30,645 bases of DNA from a virus: positions 1 through 30,645 of IMG/VR virus record IMGVR_UViG_3300035701_007228; one strand, given 5' to 3'. Shown piece by piece: positions 21,051-28,932 of this stretch. Under the pieces are notes generated by a model that had not been told where the DNA came from, ran no database searches, and saw nothing but the letters and a program-made list of their open reading frames with translations. The number at the start of each line of letters is the position of its first letter. Positions within the stretch are counted from its first letter, which is position 1. A program made the position numbers and the translations under genes.

Positions 21051-21259
21051 CTCTTATTCTCCGGAAGAAGGGCGAAAAACAGGTTGTGTATAAACACCCT
21101 CTCCTCGGCATACTCGGTGTACCACGCCTGGTATTCTTTCCAGCATTCAGGCCCTCCTCCACCATCATGAAAATAGTGGGTGTTATCTTCTAAATCCTTT
21201 TTCTCTCTGAACTTAGTATTTACTGGAGTCCCACACCAAGAGCATTCTCTGCTTATCAT
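21047..21259 (-). CDS. Small cysteine-containing protein
   Basis: A 70-residue protein starting MISRECSWCGTP, with one CxxC (Cys6/9), a later Cys and a conserved-looking HYFHDGGGGPECWKEY. It may bind a metal through CxxC plus His/Cys. No family recognised. AGGGG precedes the ATG. It is coupled to the winged-helix gene downstream. Confidence 0.55.
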   Translation of the reverse strand: MISRECSWCGTPVNTKFREKKDLEDNTHYFHDGGGGPECWKEYQAWYTEYAEERVFIHNLFFALLPENKR

Positions 21260-21277
21260 AACGACCCCTATCGTGAT

Positions 21278-21733
21278 TTAGCCACATTCTGAGCAAGCTG
21301 TCCTCTGGATTTTTTCCATTCCCGCTCCGCAGTCTCCAGGACGATCATTGCCACTACCAGGAGAAATAGCAGACTTGACATTACTATGTTCCAAATCCAC
21401 AGTACTTTCATCATATACCTCCCTCAAGGCTTTTCCAATAGCATCGGCACAAGACAGAGTCTTCTGTGCACCAAAACCCGCTGGCAAATGGCAGCGAATG
21501 CCCACCAACTGTAACACTAACTTATGGATGTCTAAACCTCCCCGCAGCCAGCCCGAGGCCAGACGGGCTACTGCTTCTGTCTGAGCAGAGGCACAACCCC
21601 CGGCCTTGCCCAATCGAGCAAATATCTCATACGGCTTTTCCTCTTTGAAATTGATCGTAATGAATAGGGGACCACATCCTGTTATTACCTTGATGGTACG
21701 ACCGGGAAGCATTGGAAATTTCCATTCACTCAA
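21278..21733 (-). CDS. Stand-alone TSCPD-domain protein
   Basis: About 151 residues. TGCGPLFITINF, the long signature ARLGKAGGCASAQTEAVARL, LQLVGIRC and LSCADAIGKAL match the TSCPD domain found at the C-terminus of B12-dependent ribonucleotide reductases (NrdJ). The tail ends CSECG. No reductase is in this window. By itself the domain may bind nucleotides or metal, but the role is unknown. A TTG start at 21733, overlapping the previous TGA with GGGGA upstream, is preferred; an upstream TTG at 21769 is possible. Confidence 0.75.
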   Translation of the reverse strand: MSEWKFPMLPGRTIKVITGCGPLFITINFKEEKPYEIFARLGKAGGCASAQTEAVARLASGWLRGGLDIHKLVLQLVGIRCHLPAGFGAQKTLSCADAIGKALREVYDESTVDLEHSNVKSAISPGSGNDRPGDCGAGMEKIQRTACSECG

Positions 21734-21942
21734 TGGGGTTCCCCCGAACTGATGAGACAGTGCTGACAAATATATTTTCCAGCCCCACCAGCACCTGCAT
21801 GATTCTGAGCCCTAACAAACCTCAGGTGATTAACCACAGCCCAGTGGGGCATCTTGAACCTCTGAGATTCACAACGTAGGATCATTGGACCTTGTGGTCC
21901 CCGCATCATAGACCAACTGAAGTGAGTCCGATTTGGTTCTAT
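21730..21942 (-). CDS. Small zinc-finger-like protein with possible ATA start
   Basis: The frame gives MRGPQGPMILRCESQRF, then KMPHWAVVNHLRF, and KYICQHCLISSG near the end. CxxC plus His/Cys residues suggest zinc binding. AGGAGG lies just after promoter P5, and seven bases on is ATA, in frame with the gene. An ATG pair lies eleven codons later (21909) but has no ribosome site. So the start is either ATA (70 residues) or ATG (59 residues). It is coupled to the TSCPD gene. Confidence 0.5.
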   Translation of the reverse strand: MEPNRTHFSWSMMRGPQGPMILRCESQRFKMPHWAVVNHLRFVRAQNHAGAGGAGKYICQHCLISSGEPH

Positions 21943-21960
21943 TTCCTGTCCTCCTATGCA

Positions 21961-21979
21961 AGTATAACCCGGTTTCTCA
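21961..21979 (-). promoter_or_regulatory. Promoter-like motif P5
   Basis: Minus strand: TTGAGAAACCGGGTTATACT, a TATACT -10 (21961-21966) after the shared purine box. The expected transcript would start close to the AGGAGG of the 21730-21942 gene. Confidence 0.5.
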
Positions 21980-22007
21980 AATTGCCCCCTAACCCTACCC
22001 TAAACTA

Positions 22008-22122
22008 CCCCAAGCAAGGGGTCAAATCTCCCCCAGGACACGTTTTCTTTCCTATCCCCTTATAAGTCCATTACCTTCCCCACTAAACATGTCCTGGGGG
22101 AGATTAGACCCCTTGCTTGGGG
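22008..22122 (-). repeat. CTTATAAG intergenic repeat, copy 3, with long inverted arms
   Basis: Arms of about 38 bases, 22008-22046 and 22085-22122, are almost perfect reverse complements (CCCCAAGCAAGGGGTC at the left end, GACCCCTTGCTTGGGG at the right). They flank a centre containing CCCCTTATAAGTCC. This copy shows both halves of the family complete. It lies after the 22153-22368 gene. Confidence 0.8.
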
Positions 22123-22152
22123 AGTCTTTTGTAATCCCTTGAAAACAAAGGA

Positions 22153-22368
22153 CTAACCAATGCTCGCCTCTTTCAGAAGCAAGCGAATTCGATCATCCAG
22201 CATAGAGCCTTTCTCTGTTCTCAGATTAAGATCAACCGCATCCCTTACACCTTCCAATACAACAAAAGCATTTTCTGCCCACCTTATTGTGGCTCGTATC
22301 TCATCGAATACGGCACTGTTCTCGAAGTCTCTTCCGTTTAACAAATCAAACCCCTTTACGGTCATCAT
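22153..22368 (-). CDS. Small hypothetical protein
   Basis: A 71-residue helical, acidic protein (MMTVKGFDLLNGRDFENSAV, then RWAENAFVVLEGVRDAVDL). No family recognised. The ATG overlaps the primase stop by four bases, so it is coupled to the primase gene and is last in that operon before repeat copy 3. Confidence 0.6.
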   Translation of the reverse strand: MMTVKGFDLLNGRDFENSAVFDEIRATIRWAENAFVVLEGVRDAVDLNLRTEKGSMLDDRIRLLLKEASIG

Positions 22369-23285
22369 AGCCCAAGCTCCTTTCTTAGTATTACTACACT
22401 CTCTGGTAGCATGTTATGAGGACTGGCCTCGTCAAGCTCCAGCACCTCAACCATAGGGATGAAACCAGCCAGGAAGTGCGCAAGCTTGTGGGCTTTCCTC
22501 GTGGCCAGAGGCTCCCCATCAAACATAACATAAATCTCTTTCAATCCCCTATTCACAATCTTACAAACTTGATGTAATGTCCATTCCATTCCCAGCAACG
22601 CTACAGACCCCGGACCCATCCTCCACACATCCATAGGACCCTCTACCACAACAGCCTTGTCCTTTACCTCATCTATACCGTAGAGGCATCGCTTGGCTGG
22701 GATAACGGCTTGATCATTATGGCAATGTTTGTACTTTGGCACCATCCCATCAATAACGGCCCGCCCTGAGTAATTGACCAATAGTTTATCCTGGTAGATG
22801 GGAATGATAATGCGGAACTTGAACTCCCCCATTTCCCAACAGGCCTGCAGACTGTAGCGACTAATAATCTCTTCCGGATCAAATCCCTTGTTCTTGAGAA
22901 ACCACCAATGATGATCCAGAAATTGACTCACGGCTTCCGGCGGAAGGTGAAACTCCTTTTGAACTATCTTCTTAGCGGGACTGAATGGTTCGGCAACAGG
23001 GAGGACCCCGAGTCGAAATTGTTTAATGATCCCCTCAGCGTCTCCCCAGGAACATTTTTCCCATCCCTTAACCAACTCCAGGATTGAACCCTTGTGTCCG
23101 CAACGCCAGCAGTTAGTCCTTTTGGATTTGAGATTCACTCCAAGATGGGCCGAAGGATCGTCCCCACAATAAGGACAATTTAGTTCGATCCAGCCGCTCC
23201 CTACATTCTTGCCTTGAGTTAGGTAAGGGACGTCCTTTTCCTGAAGGTAGGAGACGACATCGAATAGTTCAAGGGAGAGTTTCAT
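22365..23285 (-). CDS. DnaG-type primase (zinc-binding and TOPRIM domains)
   Basis: A 306-residue protein. An N-terminal zinc ribbon (CPYC at 37-40, CWRC at 59-62) is followed by a TOPRIM region near residue 205 (VVVEGPMDVWRMG, then VMFDGE). The SGRA(V)IDGMVPKYKH segment resembles the DnaG RNA-polymerase core. It would make primers for the polymerase, working with the DnaB-type helicase. It is shorter than bacterial DnaG and lacks a helicase-interaction domain. The ATG at 23285, three bases after the previous stop and with GGGAG upstream, was chosen over 23306. Confidence 0.85.
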   Translation of the reverse strand: MKLSLELFDVVSYLQEKDVPYLTQGKNVGSGWIELNCPYCGDDPSAHLGVNLKSKRTNCWRCGHKGSILELVKGWEKCSWGDAEGIIKQFRLGVLPVAEPFSPAKKIVQKEFHLPPEAVSQFLDHHWWFLKNKGFDPEEIISRYSLQACWEMGEFKFRIIIPIYQDKLLVNYSGRAVIDGMVPKYKHCHNDQAVIPAKRCLYGIDEVKDKAVVVEGPMDVWRMGPGSVALLGMEWTLHQVCKIVNRGLKEIYVMFDGEPLATRKAHKLAHFLAGFIPMVEVLELDEASPHNMLPESVVILRKELGL

Positions 23286-23286
23286 T

Positions 23287-23580
23287 TCAGCGCTCCCTTG
23301 TTTCAAGTAAATCTGTATCTATCCCTTTAACATCTGCTAACCATTCGGGGACCCAGATTACAGACTCAGTCAAATTTAGCTGACACCTACTTTTTGGAAA
23401 CCAGATCTCTTCCCCTCCACAAAGCACCAGCCAGGCCTTAGTGGTCTCTGATAGTACAGTAGTGACAGGAAGCTTGGCTTCCCTTGTGGGTTCATACTCA
23501 TCATAGTTATTGATGTCAGCCTCGGCGCCTACAGTAATAGCATCGTAGAAATCCTCTTCCCAATCATCGTGCCAGCCCAT
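23287..23580 (-). CDS. Small conserved-type phage protein
   Basis: A 97-residue protein, acidic at the N-terminus. A C-terminal segment AWLVLCGGEEIWFPKSRC, then WVPEWLADVKG recalls short phage proteins carried in replication operons (IWxPKS...VPxWLAxxKG). The function is unknown. It lies between the DnaJ-like and primase genes in one operon. Confidence 0.6.
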   Translation of the reverse strand: MGWHDDWEEDFYDAITVGAEADINNYDEYEPTREAKLPVTTVLSETTKAWLVLCGGEEIWFPKSRCQLNLTESVIWVPEWLADVKGIDTDLLETRER

Positions 23581-23583
23581 TTT

Positions 23584-24396
23584 TCACTTCCTCCCCATAA
23601 CTCGATTCTTGGGCAATACCGGGTTATCCAACCGCAATTGTCCCTTGCCTAAACATTTGCTACAAATGTCGTAAGCCTTGGAATGAGGATTTCGAACGTA
23701 ACCTACTTCATCAAACCCATACGAGGACGATAAGAACGAATCCAAAACAAGGAAGTTCCAGAAACCTTTGCTCCACCGAGAAGGTCCCGGTTTCCCATGA
23801 GGATTGCATATATAACAAGGAACTGGACGAGGAGTCTTGGGATATGGACTTAGGATTGTCCCTGTGTAGAACTCCTTTCTGGAATTCCTCAAATCGAATT
23901 TCCCTGTCCCTCCACACTTCCTGCAGTTTACCTTCCTGGTTTGATCCAACCACTTGGGATCAGTGAATTTCCCAGTTCCTTTGCAAGCTCGACAAGGAAC
24001 AATAAAGCTCCAGCCCTCTCCCTCGCAATTGCTGCAAATCACCAGCTTCTCTGCCACTTCTTCGTTGTATCCTCTTCCCTCACATTTCTCACAGGAACGG
24101 CTATTGTGCAAGGGGTTTTCCAAACCTCTGCCAAGGTCGGCAAGGGGAGTTCCATCTATCGTTTGAAGAATAGTCTCGTCACGACCATTGTCGTCCACAG
24201 CTATCTCTGACAAAATCGCGCAACATTCCATTAGCTTCCTGAACTTTTTGCTGTCTCCCCCATGGTCCGGGTGAAGATGGATGACCATCTCCCGAAACCT
24301 TGCCTTCAAATAAGACCGAAGCGGGGGAAAATCCTGCGAATATTGAATGTCCATAAACTCTGCAGCCTGATTTACTGAAATGGTTGGTTTTCCCAT
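23584..24396 (-). CDS. DnaJ-like protein with CxxCxGxG zinc fingers
   Basis: A 270-residue protein. The N-terminus has a J-domain-like helix pair with HPD at 42-44 (VIHLHPDHGGDSKKF). The middle carries repeated zinc-binding modules: CEKCEGRGY, CSNCEGEGW, CRACKGTGK, CRKCGGTGK, and later CYICNP and CSKCLGKG. This is the DnaJ architecture without the Gly/Phe region or peptide-binding C-terminus. It may recruit host DnaK to remodel replication complexes, as lambda uses host DnaJ (inference). A purine-box promoter (P6) lies upstream. Confidence 0.8.
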   Translation of the reverse strand: MGKPTISVNQAAEFMDIQYSQDFPPLRSYLKARFREMVIHLHPDHGGDSKKFRKLMECCAILSEIAVDDNGRDETILQTIDGTPLADLGRGLENPLHNSRSCEKCEGRGYNEEVAEKLVICSNCEGEGWSFIVPCRACKGTGKFTDPKWLDQTRKVNCRKCGGTGKFDLRNSRKEFYTGTILSPYPKTPRPVPCYICNPHGKPGPSRWSKGFWNFLVLDSFLSSSYGFDEVGYVRNPHSKAYDICSKCLGKGQLRLDNPVLPKNRVMGRK

Positions 24397-24458
24397 TTCT
24401 CTTCCCCTTTCAAGATGGTTTAGACGCCCACTATGGTTTGCTTCTCCTTCCTACTCTA

Positions 24459-24480
24459 ATTATATACCTTTTTCTCTCAA
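24459..24480 (-). promoter_or_regulatory. Promoter-like motif P6
   Basis: Minus strand: TTGAGAGAAAAAGGTATATA then AT. The -10 TATAAT (24459-24464) follows the purine box. It would drive the DnaJ-like and primase operon with a leader of about 55 bases. Confidence 0.6.
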
Positions 24481-24484
24481 CTCC

Positions 24485-25849
24485 CTAAATCCATCCATTC
24501 TCGACATAGATAGAAATCCGTTGGATAGCATGCTCGCTCAAATATTTGTATGGGTCCAAGAAGTCTACTATAAGCACTTCCTGCTTGCTGTTAGTAGTCC
24601 TCAATCCTCGACCAATAGACTGGAGGGTGAAAATCTCACTCTTGCCTCCAGCAGCGTTGATGACACAATCAAGAGAAGGGACATTCACACCCTCTCTCCA
24701 AGTAGCTGTTGCAATAACACAGTTGACTCTTTTCTGCTGAAAAGCCTCTTGAATCTGAACTCGCATCTCCCTCTCGGTAGAGCCCCTGACGAACAGGGAG
24801 GCTATCCCAGACTCAGCCAGACTATCCATTAGAAGAGTGCCATGCTCAATTTTGGTCACGAGAATTAGAACGGACTTTTCCTTGTTAACCAATCCTCTGG
24901 TGGTCCTCGTAATGATTCTATTTCGGGACTCATTCCTGACAATACAAGTATCATAGATATCAGAGTATTTACGAAGGTCCACTATATCGATGGACTTGGG
25001 AACTCTCATAAGCTGTATCCGAGGCATAGCCAAAATCCCCAGGTCAACCCCATCTTCCACTGAAAACTTCCCTATTACTGGACCCAGAAAAGATTCCATG
25101 GCCAGGACTGATTCCTCTGCGGTAGGAACCGTTGCTGTTAACCCTATGCGAATGGGACAGAGAAGTTTAGAAAGAATCTCTGCATAGGTGACTTTGAGGG
25201 AAGAAACGTGGTGAGCTTCATCCACTATTACAATTTGAAATAGCGTGTCCAAGCCCTTGACTTTAACCTTCTTGAATGACTGATGGGTGGCCACTACCAC
25301 ATTTCCAGATAAATCAGCCTTACCTTCCACCACCGTAGACACTAACAACCCCTGATCCCGAAACATTTTAGCAGTCTGATCGATAAGGGTCTTAGTGTGA
25401 CAGAGGAAGAGGGTCTTGGCCTTAGGATAGCACTTAATCAGACCGGCAGCCAGGGCTGTCTTTCCAGACCCCGTAGGAGCTTGGATAACGCCCCGAGCCT
25501 GCGTAATGGCCTTTCGAATCAAATCCAGTTGGTCCTGGCGAAGATCAAATCCGTTCATCTTAGGCGGTGGGAAAAATAGAGGACGAAGGTTGATCCATAG
25601 CTTCTCGAACGACTTCTCTGTCAGAGCTAAAGCTATATTCTCCCTTTTACAATATTCTTGGACCCGAGGAACCAGTCCCGTCCAGAAAACCCCCTTATGA
25701 ATCAATTTCTTGACATAGGATTTCCTTTCCTTCCGGTAGGGTCCCTGCTTGTAATAGACAGAGGTAAACGACAGACAGCCGTCGATTAACTCTTTCCCTT
25801 CATCGACTCGCGTTAGTATCGGATCTAATATCGTTATGGATACTTTCAT
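24485..25849 (-). CDS. SF2 DNA helicase, UvsW/DEAH-like
   Basis: A 454-residue helicase. After about 110 N-terminal residues come the Q-like FDLRQDQLDLIRKA, Walker A QAPTGSGKTA, LFLCHTKTLIDQ, ATHQS, DEAH (VIVDEAHH), GLTATV, and in the second RecA domain VRGST, VIATATWREGVNVP and QSIGRGLR. This resembles T4 UvsW, which remodels recombination intermediates and R-loops at origins. It probably acts in replication restart or origin control. It overlaps the 25849-26286 gene by one base. Confidence 0.85.
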   Translation of the reverse strand: MKVSITILDPILTRVDEGKELIDGCLSFTSVYYKQGPYRKERKSYVKKLIHKGVFWTGLVPRVQEYCKRENIALALTEKSFEKLWINLRPLFFPPPKMNGFDLRQDQLDLIRKAITQARGVIQAPTGSGKTALAAGLIKCYPKAKTLFLCHTKTLIDQTAKMFRDQGLLVSTVVEGKADLSGNVVVATHQSFKKVKVKGLDTLFQIVIVDEAHHVSSLKVTYAEILSKLLCPIRIGLTATVPTAEESVLAMESFLGPVIGKFSVEDGVDLGILAMPRIQLMRVPKSIDIVDLRKYSDIYDTCIVRNESRNRIITRTTRGLVNKEKSVLILVTKIEHGTLLMDSLAESGIASLFVRGSTEREMRVQIQEAFQQKRVNCVIATATWREGVNVPSLDCVINAAGGKSEIFTLQSIGRGLRTTNSKQEVLIVDFLDPYKYLSEHAIQRISIYVENGWI

Positions 25850-26286
25850 TATCGAAACCTGCTCTTAGATACGGTATCTTCTGTCTTGATGGTCCCGTGA
25901 ACTTGATACACCATCCATTCTCCTGCCGGGGAAAGGGTTGCAAAATAATTGGCCTTCGAGGCAAGTGCGTGAGTGACCCGAATTTCGTCCGCCAAGCCAG
26001 GAGGAAACTCTCCCGGAACAAATCGGACAAACCGGCAGTTCTCACAAGGGAATCCTGTTTTCTTGTGGCCAGTTAAAGCCTGCTCACACTGCCAGGTCCA
26101 CAATCCCCCAGCTACTTTCAGACTCGTTCTGCGAGCATCGTACTCAAGACTATCTGACTCTATGCGTCCGTCAGCAAATACAATCCTCCCTCCTCTAATA
26201 AGGACCGTGTCAAAAATTTTGACCGGCTCGGGTTGGGCTTCCCCATTCCCCCCATCAAGGGCTAATCTGCGTCTTTTCAGGTCCAT
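25849..26286 (-). CDS. Hypothetical protein
   Basis: A 145-residue protein. It has a basic N-terminus, a CENC-type cysteine pair (CENCRFVRFVPGEFP), and strands such as TVLIRGGRIVFADGRIESD. No family recognised. It is the first gene of its transcript, with promoter P7 directly upstream, and its stop overlaps the helicase start. A zinc-binding role is possible from Cys and His residues but unproven. Confidence 0.6.
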   Translation of the reverse strand: MDLKRRRLALDGGNGEAQPEPVKIFDTVLIRGGRIVFADGRIESDSLEYDARRTSLKVAGGLWTWQCEQALTGHKKTGFPCENCRFVRFVPGEFPPGLADEIRVTHALASKANYFATLSPAGEWMVYQVHGTIKTEDTVSKSRFR

Positions 26287-26309
26287 TCCTTTGTCCCTCC
26301 TATACCCCT

Positions 26310-26328
26310 ATTATAACCCTTTTTCTCC
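26310..26328 (-). promoter_or_regulatory. Promoter-like motif P7 (minus, divergent from P8)
   Basis: Minus strand: GGAGAAAAAGGGTTATAATA. The -10 TATAAT (26310-26315) follows the purine box. The transcript would start about 15 bases before the ATG of 25849-26286. Confidence 0.65.
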
Positions 26329-26434
26329 TGTTTCCTTGTTAATCAAGGGCGTTTTCTCCTGGGGGAATCCTTGTAACCTATTGAATATAAAGAGGGGAGT
26401 AAAATAATTCCTATATTTTTCCCTTGTTTTCTTA

Positions 26435-26452
26435 GGGAAAAGGGGTTATAAT
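26435..26452 (+). promoter_or_regulatory. Promoter-like motif P8 (plus strand)
   Basis: GGGAAAAGGGGTTATAATA on the plus strand. The same box and -10 (26447-26452) as the minus-strand promoters, now facing the plus operon. The intergenic region 26287-26477 therefore has divergent promoters and no visible gene. Confidence 0.65.
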
Positions 26453-26477
26453 ATATTTGTAATAGGATAGAAAGGAA

Positions 26478-27128
26478 GTGGTTGATACGAATTCAAGTTG
26501 GTTATTCCAGGACCCAGGCAAAGTTTCTCCAGAAGCTCGAAGAGACGGAAGAAGAAAATCTGTAGAATCTGGCACTGACAGAGAAGATACAGCAACATCT
26601 GATGCGCCCTATGTAGTTTACGCCCTACTTGACCCGAGAGACAGAACACCATTTTATGTAGGTCAAGGCGATCAAGTTCGACCGCGGTCAAGTTCGAAGG
26701 AGGAAAACAATACTCTAAGAGGCCAACGAATTTCAGAGCTTTACTACCTCAGTTTAGAACCCACAATCAAACTTCTTGAAGAGTGTTCAACTCAAAAAGA
26801 GTCGTGGGAATGGGAAATGTTTTGGATTGACTTTATTGGCAGAAAGGATCTCGGTAAGGGTCCCCTTCTAAACATGTCAGATGGTGGGAATGGTGTAGGG
26901 AAAAATAGATCCAAGGACCTTAATCCTAAGAAAAGAACTGAATCCAAAGGAATATTCACCGCCACCTACTTGCCCGAAGAGGTGTTTAATAAGTTAAAAG
27001 TACAGGCTAAGAAAGAAGGCCGCTTCGTATCCGGACAAATTCGGCACTACATTTTGCAAGGTTTACAAGGGTTTTCAAGCCTACAACACCCCGTAAGGGC
27101 ACATAAAAAAATATCCTTGTTTTATTAA
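26478..27128 (+). CDS. GIY-YIG endonuclease with a C-terminal RHH-like domain
   Basis: A 216-residue protein. The GIY-YIG fold is seen at VVYALLDPRDRTPFYVGQG (residues about 46-65), followed by an Arg/Glu helix region with a conserved Glu near residue 114 and LLNMSDGGNG. Such nucleases include phage homing endonucleases. The last 65 residues (GIFTATYLPEEVFNKL, then AKKEGRFVSGQIR) match the stand-alone 56-residue protein at 28754, a small RHH/CopG-like domain likely to bind DNA. The start is a GTG with AGGAA just upstream; other starts are not convincing. Confidence 0.7.
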   Translation: MVDTNSSWLFQDPGKVSPEARRDGRRKSVESGTDREDTATSDAPYVVYALLDPRDRTPFYVGQGDQVRPRSSSKEENNTLRGQRISELYYLSLEPTIKLLEECSTQKESWEWEMFWIDFIGRKDLGKGPLLNMSDGGNGVGKNRSKDLNPKKRTESKGIFTATYLPEEVFNKLKVQAKKEGRFVSGQIRHYILQGLQGFSSLQHPVRAHKKISLFY

Positions 27129-27136
27129 GATTTCTC

Positions 27137-27164
27137 TTGATTTCCATAAAAAAACATATATAAT
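27137..27164 (+). promoter_or_regulatory. Sigma70-like promoter
   Basis: TTGATT (27137-27142) and TATAAT (27159-27164) with a 16-base spacer. Unlike P1 to P8 it has a -35 and no purine box. It lies just before the 27198 gene. Confidence 0.5.
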
Positions 27165-27197
27165 AATAATGTAAGGTGGAGATAGGAGGGAGTGGAA

Positions 27198-27620
27198 GTG
27201 GGAGTCCTAAACAATTTAACCAAGGGGAAAAGGGAAATGAGAACCAAACCCAGTTATATTGTGGAAGCAGCGGAGGCCTGGTTCGGACAGTACATCCCAT
27301 CCGAACAATTTACCAGAGAGGAAGGAGGGAGTATAAACTCGGAGAGGGTGTCCTTGATGCCCAAACAGCTACGAGAGGAAGAAACTCCCTTGAGCATCCT
27401 GGAGAGAAAGGAGGCCCTATCGTCCCTCTCGAAAGAAGCCCAACAATTAGTAGAGTTAATATTCGACTCCCCAAACGAGGCCCTGAAGTTCCTGGCCTCC
27501 CTCCCGAAAGACAGTAACCATAGAAAGTCCCATCAGTTGATTAGAGGCTGGTTTGGTTGGTCCCATAAAGCGGCGTCCAGCCTGGAAGAAGAAGTAAAGG
27601 CTTTTCTCAGAACCATATAG
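27198..27620 (+). CDS. Hypothetical phage protein
   Basis: A 140-residue helical protein, with KEALSSLSKEAQQLVELIFDS in the middle and a C-terminal pattern LIRGWFGWSHKAASSLEEEV resembling DNA- or replication-linked phage proteins of unknown function. AGGAGG is eight bases before GTG 27198; GTG at 27192 is too close to it, and ATG at 27237 is also possible. Its neighbours are the GIY-YIG and DUF932-type genes. Confidence 0.55.
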   Translation: MGVLNNLTKGKREMRTKPSYIVEAAEAWFGQYIPSEQFTREEGGSINSERVSLMPKQLREEETPLSILERKEALSSLSKEAQQLVELIFDSPNEALKFLASLPKDSNHRKSHQLIRGWFGWSHKAASSLEEEVKAFLRTI

Positions 27621-27667
27621 TGGAGTGGCCGCATTGCAGTTAACCAGAAGAAGTAGGAGGAAGTAAA

Positions 27668-28732
27668 ATGATGCAGGGAAGGAACATACAAGAGTTGGCC
27701 ATGGAAGTAAAGCGCATGGAAGAGACCAAACGGGACTTCATAGCAGATACAAGTCTCGTCGACGCTGTGGTGGTGGACAGAGCACCTGCTATTTCCCTGC
27801 GGGTCCCTGAGATAGACTACAGCGAGAGATTCGGAATGACCGACGTCTTTCATCAGCAGATCAGTAGCAACCTGGGCATCCCCTACAAGTACTACAATCG
27901 CATGGTCCAGGAAGCTCCCAACCTGTGGATGTACAATGTTAACCATTGGCTCCACGAGAAGCCGGAACGGAAAATGATCCGGACTCTGGATGGCAATGCC
28001 CGAGCGATGCGGTCCCCTGGGTATCGTCGCCTCGACAACTACGGACTTATGGGAGCCATCCTGCCGGCCCTGGCCAAGACCGACATGATTGTCCGGTCTG
28101 CCGAGATCACAGAACGAAAGTTGTGGCTCAAAGCTTCTTTCCCCTCCAAGAGCTTTGAGGTCAAGAAAGGGGATGTCGTAGAAATTGGGTTGGCCATTTC
28201 GAACTCGGAAGTGGGTTTGGGGTATGTAAGAGTTGATCCTTTGGTGATGAGGCTGGTCTGCTTGAATGGGGCCGTGATAAACGATGCGGCCATTAAGCAA
28301 ATTCATGTTGGTAGGGCAGATGGGCAAGACGGGGTTATTCAGGAGCTTCTTTCCAGCAAGACCCAATCCCTGGAGGATGCAGCATTCTGGTCCAAAGTTC
28401 GGGATGTTGTAGAGGCTTTTGTGGGGAATGGCCATGGCGACCGGATGCGAGAGAAGATTGAACGGTCCCTGGGACTGGAAATCAAAAAGCCTGACGCCAC
28501 CGTCAAAGTGATGGCCAAGGAGAATGGTCTGGGCGATCAGGAAGCGGACAGCATCCTGGGATACCTGATCTCAGGAGGGGATTTGTCGGCCTGGGGTTTA
28601 GGTCAGGCGGTATCCCGATTCTCTCAGGATGGTCACGACTACGACCGGGCCACTCAACTGGAGCACCTGGCAGGTAACATAATTACGTTGCCTCAGAGTG
28701 AATGGAAATTTTTGGAAGAAGCCAATAACTAA
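27668..28732 (+). CDS. DUF932 / phage-plasmid-like protein
   Basis: A 354-residue protein. The core GNARAMRSPGYRRLDNYGLM (residues about 110-130), LWLKASFP, and VCLNGAVI (residues about 200) match the DUF932 (phage/plasmid-like TIGR03299) family. These proteins occur on phages and plasmids, often near recombination or anti-defence genes; no reaction is established. AGGAGG lies ahead of the ATG. An ORF in the opposite strand is a shadow. Confidence 0.75.
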   Translation: MMQGRNIQELAMEVKRMEETKRDFIADTSLVDAVVVDRAPAISLRVPEIDYSERFGMTDVFHQQISSNLGIPYKYYNRMVQEAPNLWMYNVNHWLHEKPERKMIRTLDGNARAMRSPGYRRLDNYGLMGAILPALAKTDMIVRSAEITERKLWLKASFPSKSFEVKKGDVVEIGLAISNSEVGLGYVRVDPLVMRLVCLNGAVINDAAIKQIHVGRADGQDGVIQELLSSKTQSLEDAAFWSKVRDVVEAFVGNGHGDRMREKIERSLGLEIKKPDATVKVMAKENGLGDQEADSILGYLISGGDLSAWGLGQAVSRFSQDGHDYDRATQLEHLAGNIITLPQSEWKFLEEANN

Positions 28733-28753
28733 GGAAAGGAGGAAAGAAGGACC

Positions 28754-28924
28754 ATGGCAGGAATTGCAAGGAAGAAAAAGGAACGAGGAATATTTGCAGC
28801 TACCTACTTAGCCAAGGAGGACTTCGACGAACTGAAGCGTCGAGCTAAGAAAGAAGGCCGGTCTGCTTCTGGGCAGATTCGATACTGCGTGCTAAAATGT
28901 CTGGAAGAGGCCAATTGCCAATAG
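28754..28924 (+). CDS. Small RHH-like protein, paralogue of the GIY-YIG C-terminus
   Basis: A 56-residue basic protein (MAGIARKKKERGIFAATYLA, then DELKRRAKKEGRSASGQIRY). It shares GIF.ATYL, AKKEGR and SGQIR with the C-terminal domain of the 26478-27128 nuclease. The short strand-helix-helix pattern is like CopG/Arc DNA-binding proteins. It probably regulates or binds its own operon. AAAGAAGG precedes the ATG. Confidence 0.65.
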   Translation: MAGIARKKKERGIFAATYLAKEDFDELKRRAKKEGRSASGQIRYCVLKCLEEANCQ

Positions 28925-28932
28925 AGGAGAAC

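Noticed and set aside
27533-28435. A 300-codon frame on the minus strand inside the DUF932 gene
   Set aside because: It is the shadow of the plus-strand DUF932-type gene, which has a ribosome site and family motifs; the minus frame does not.
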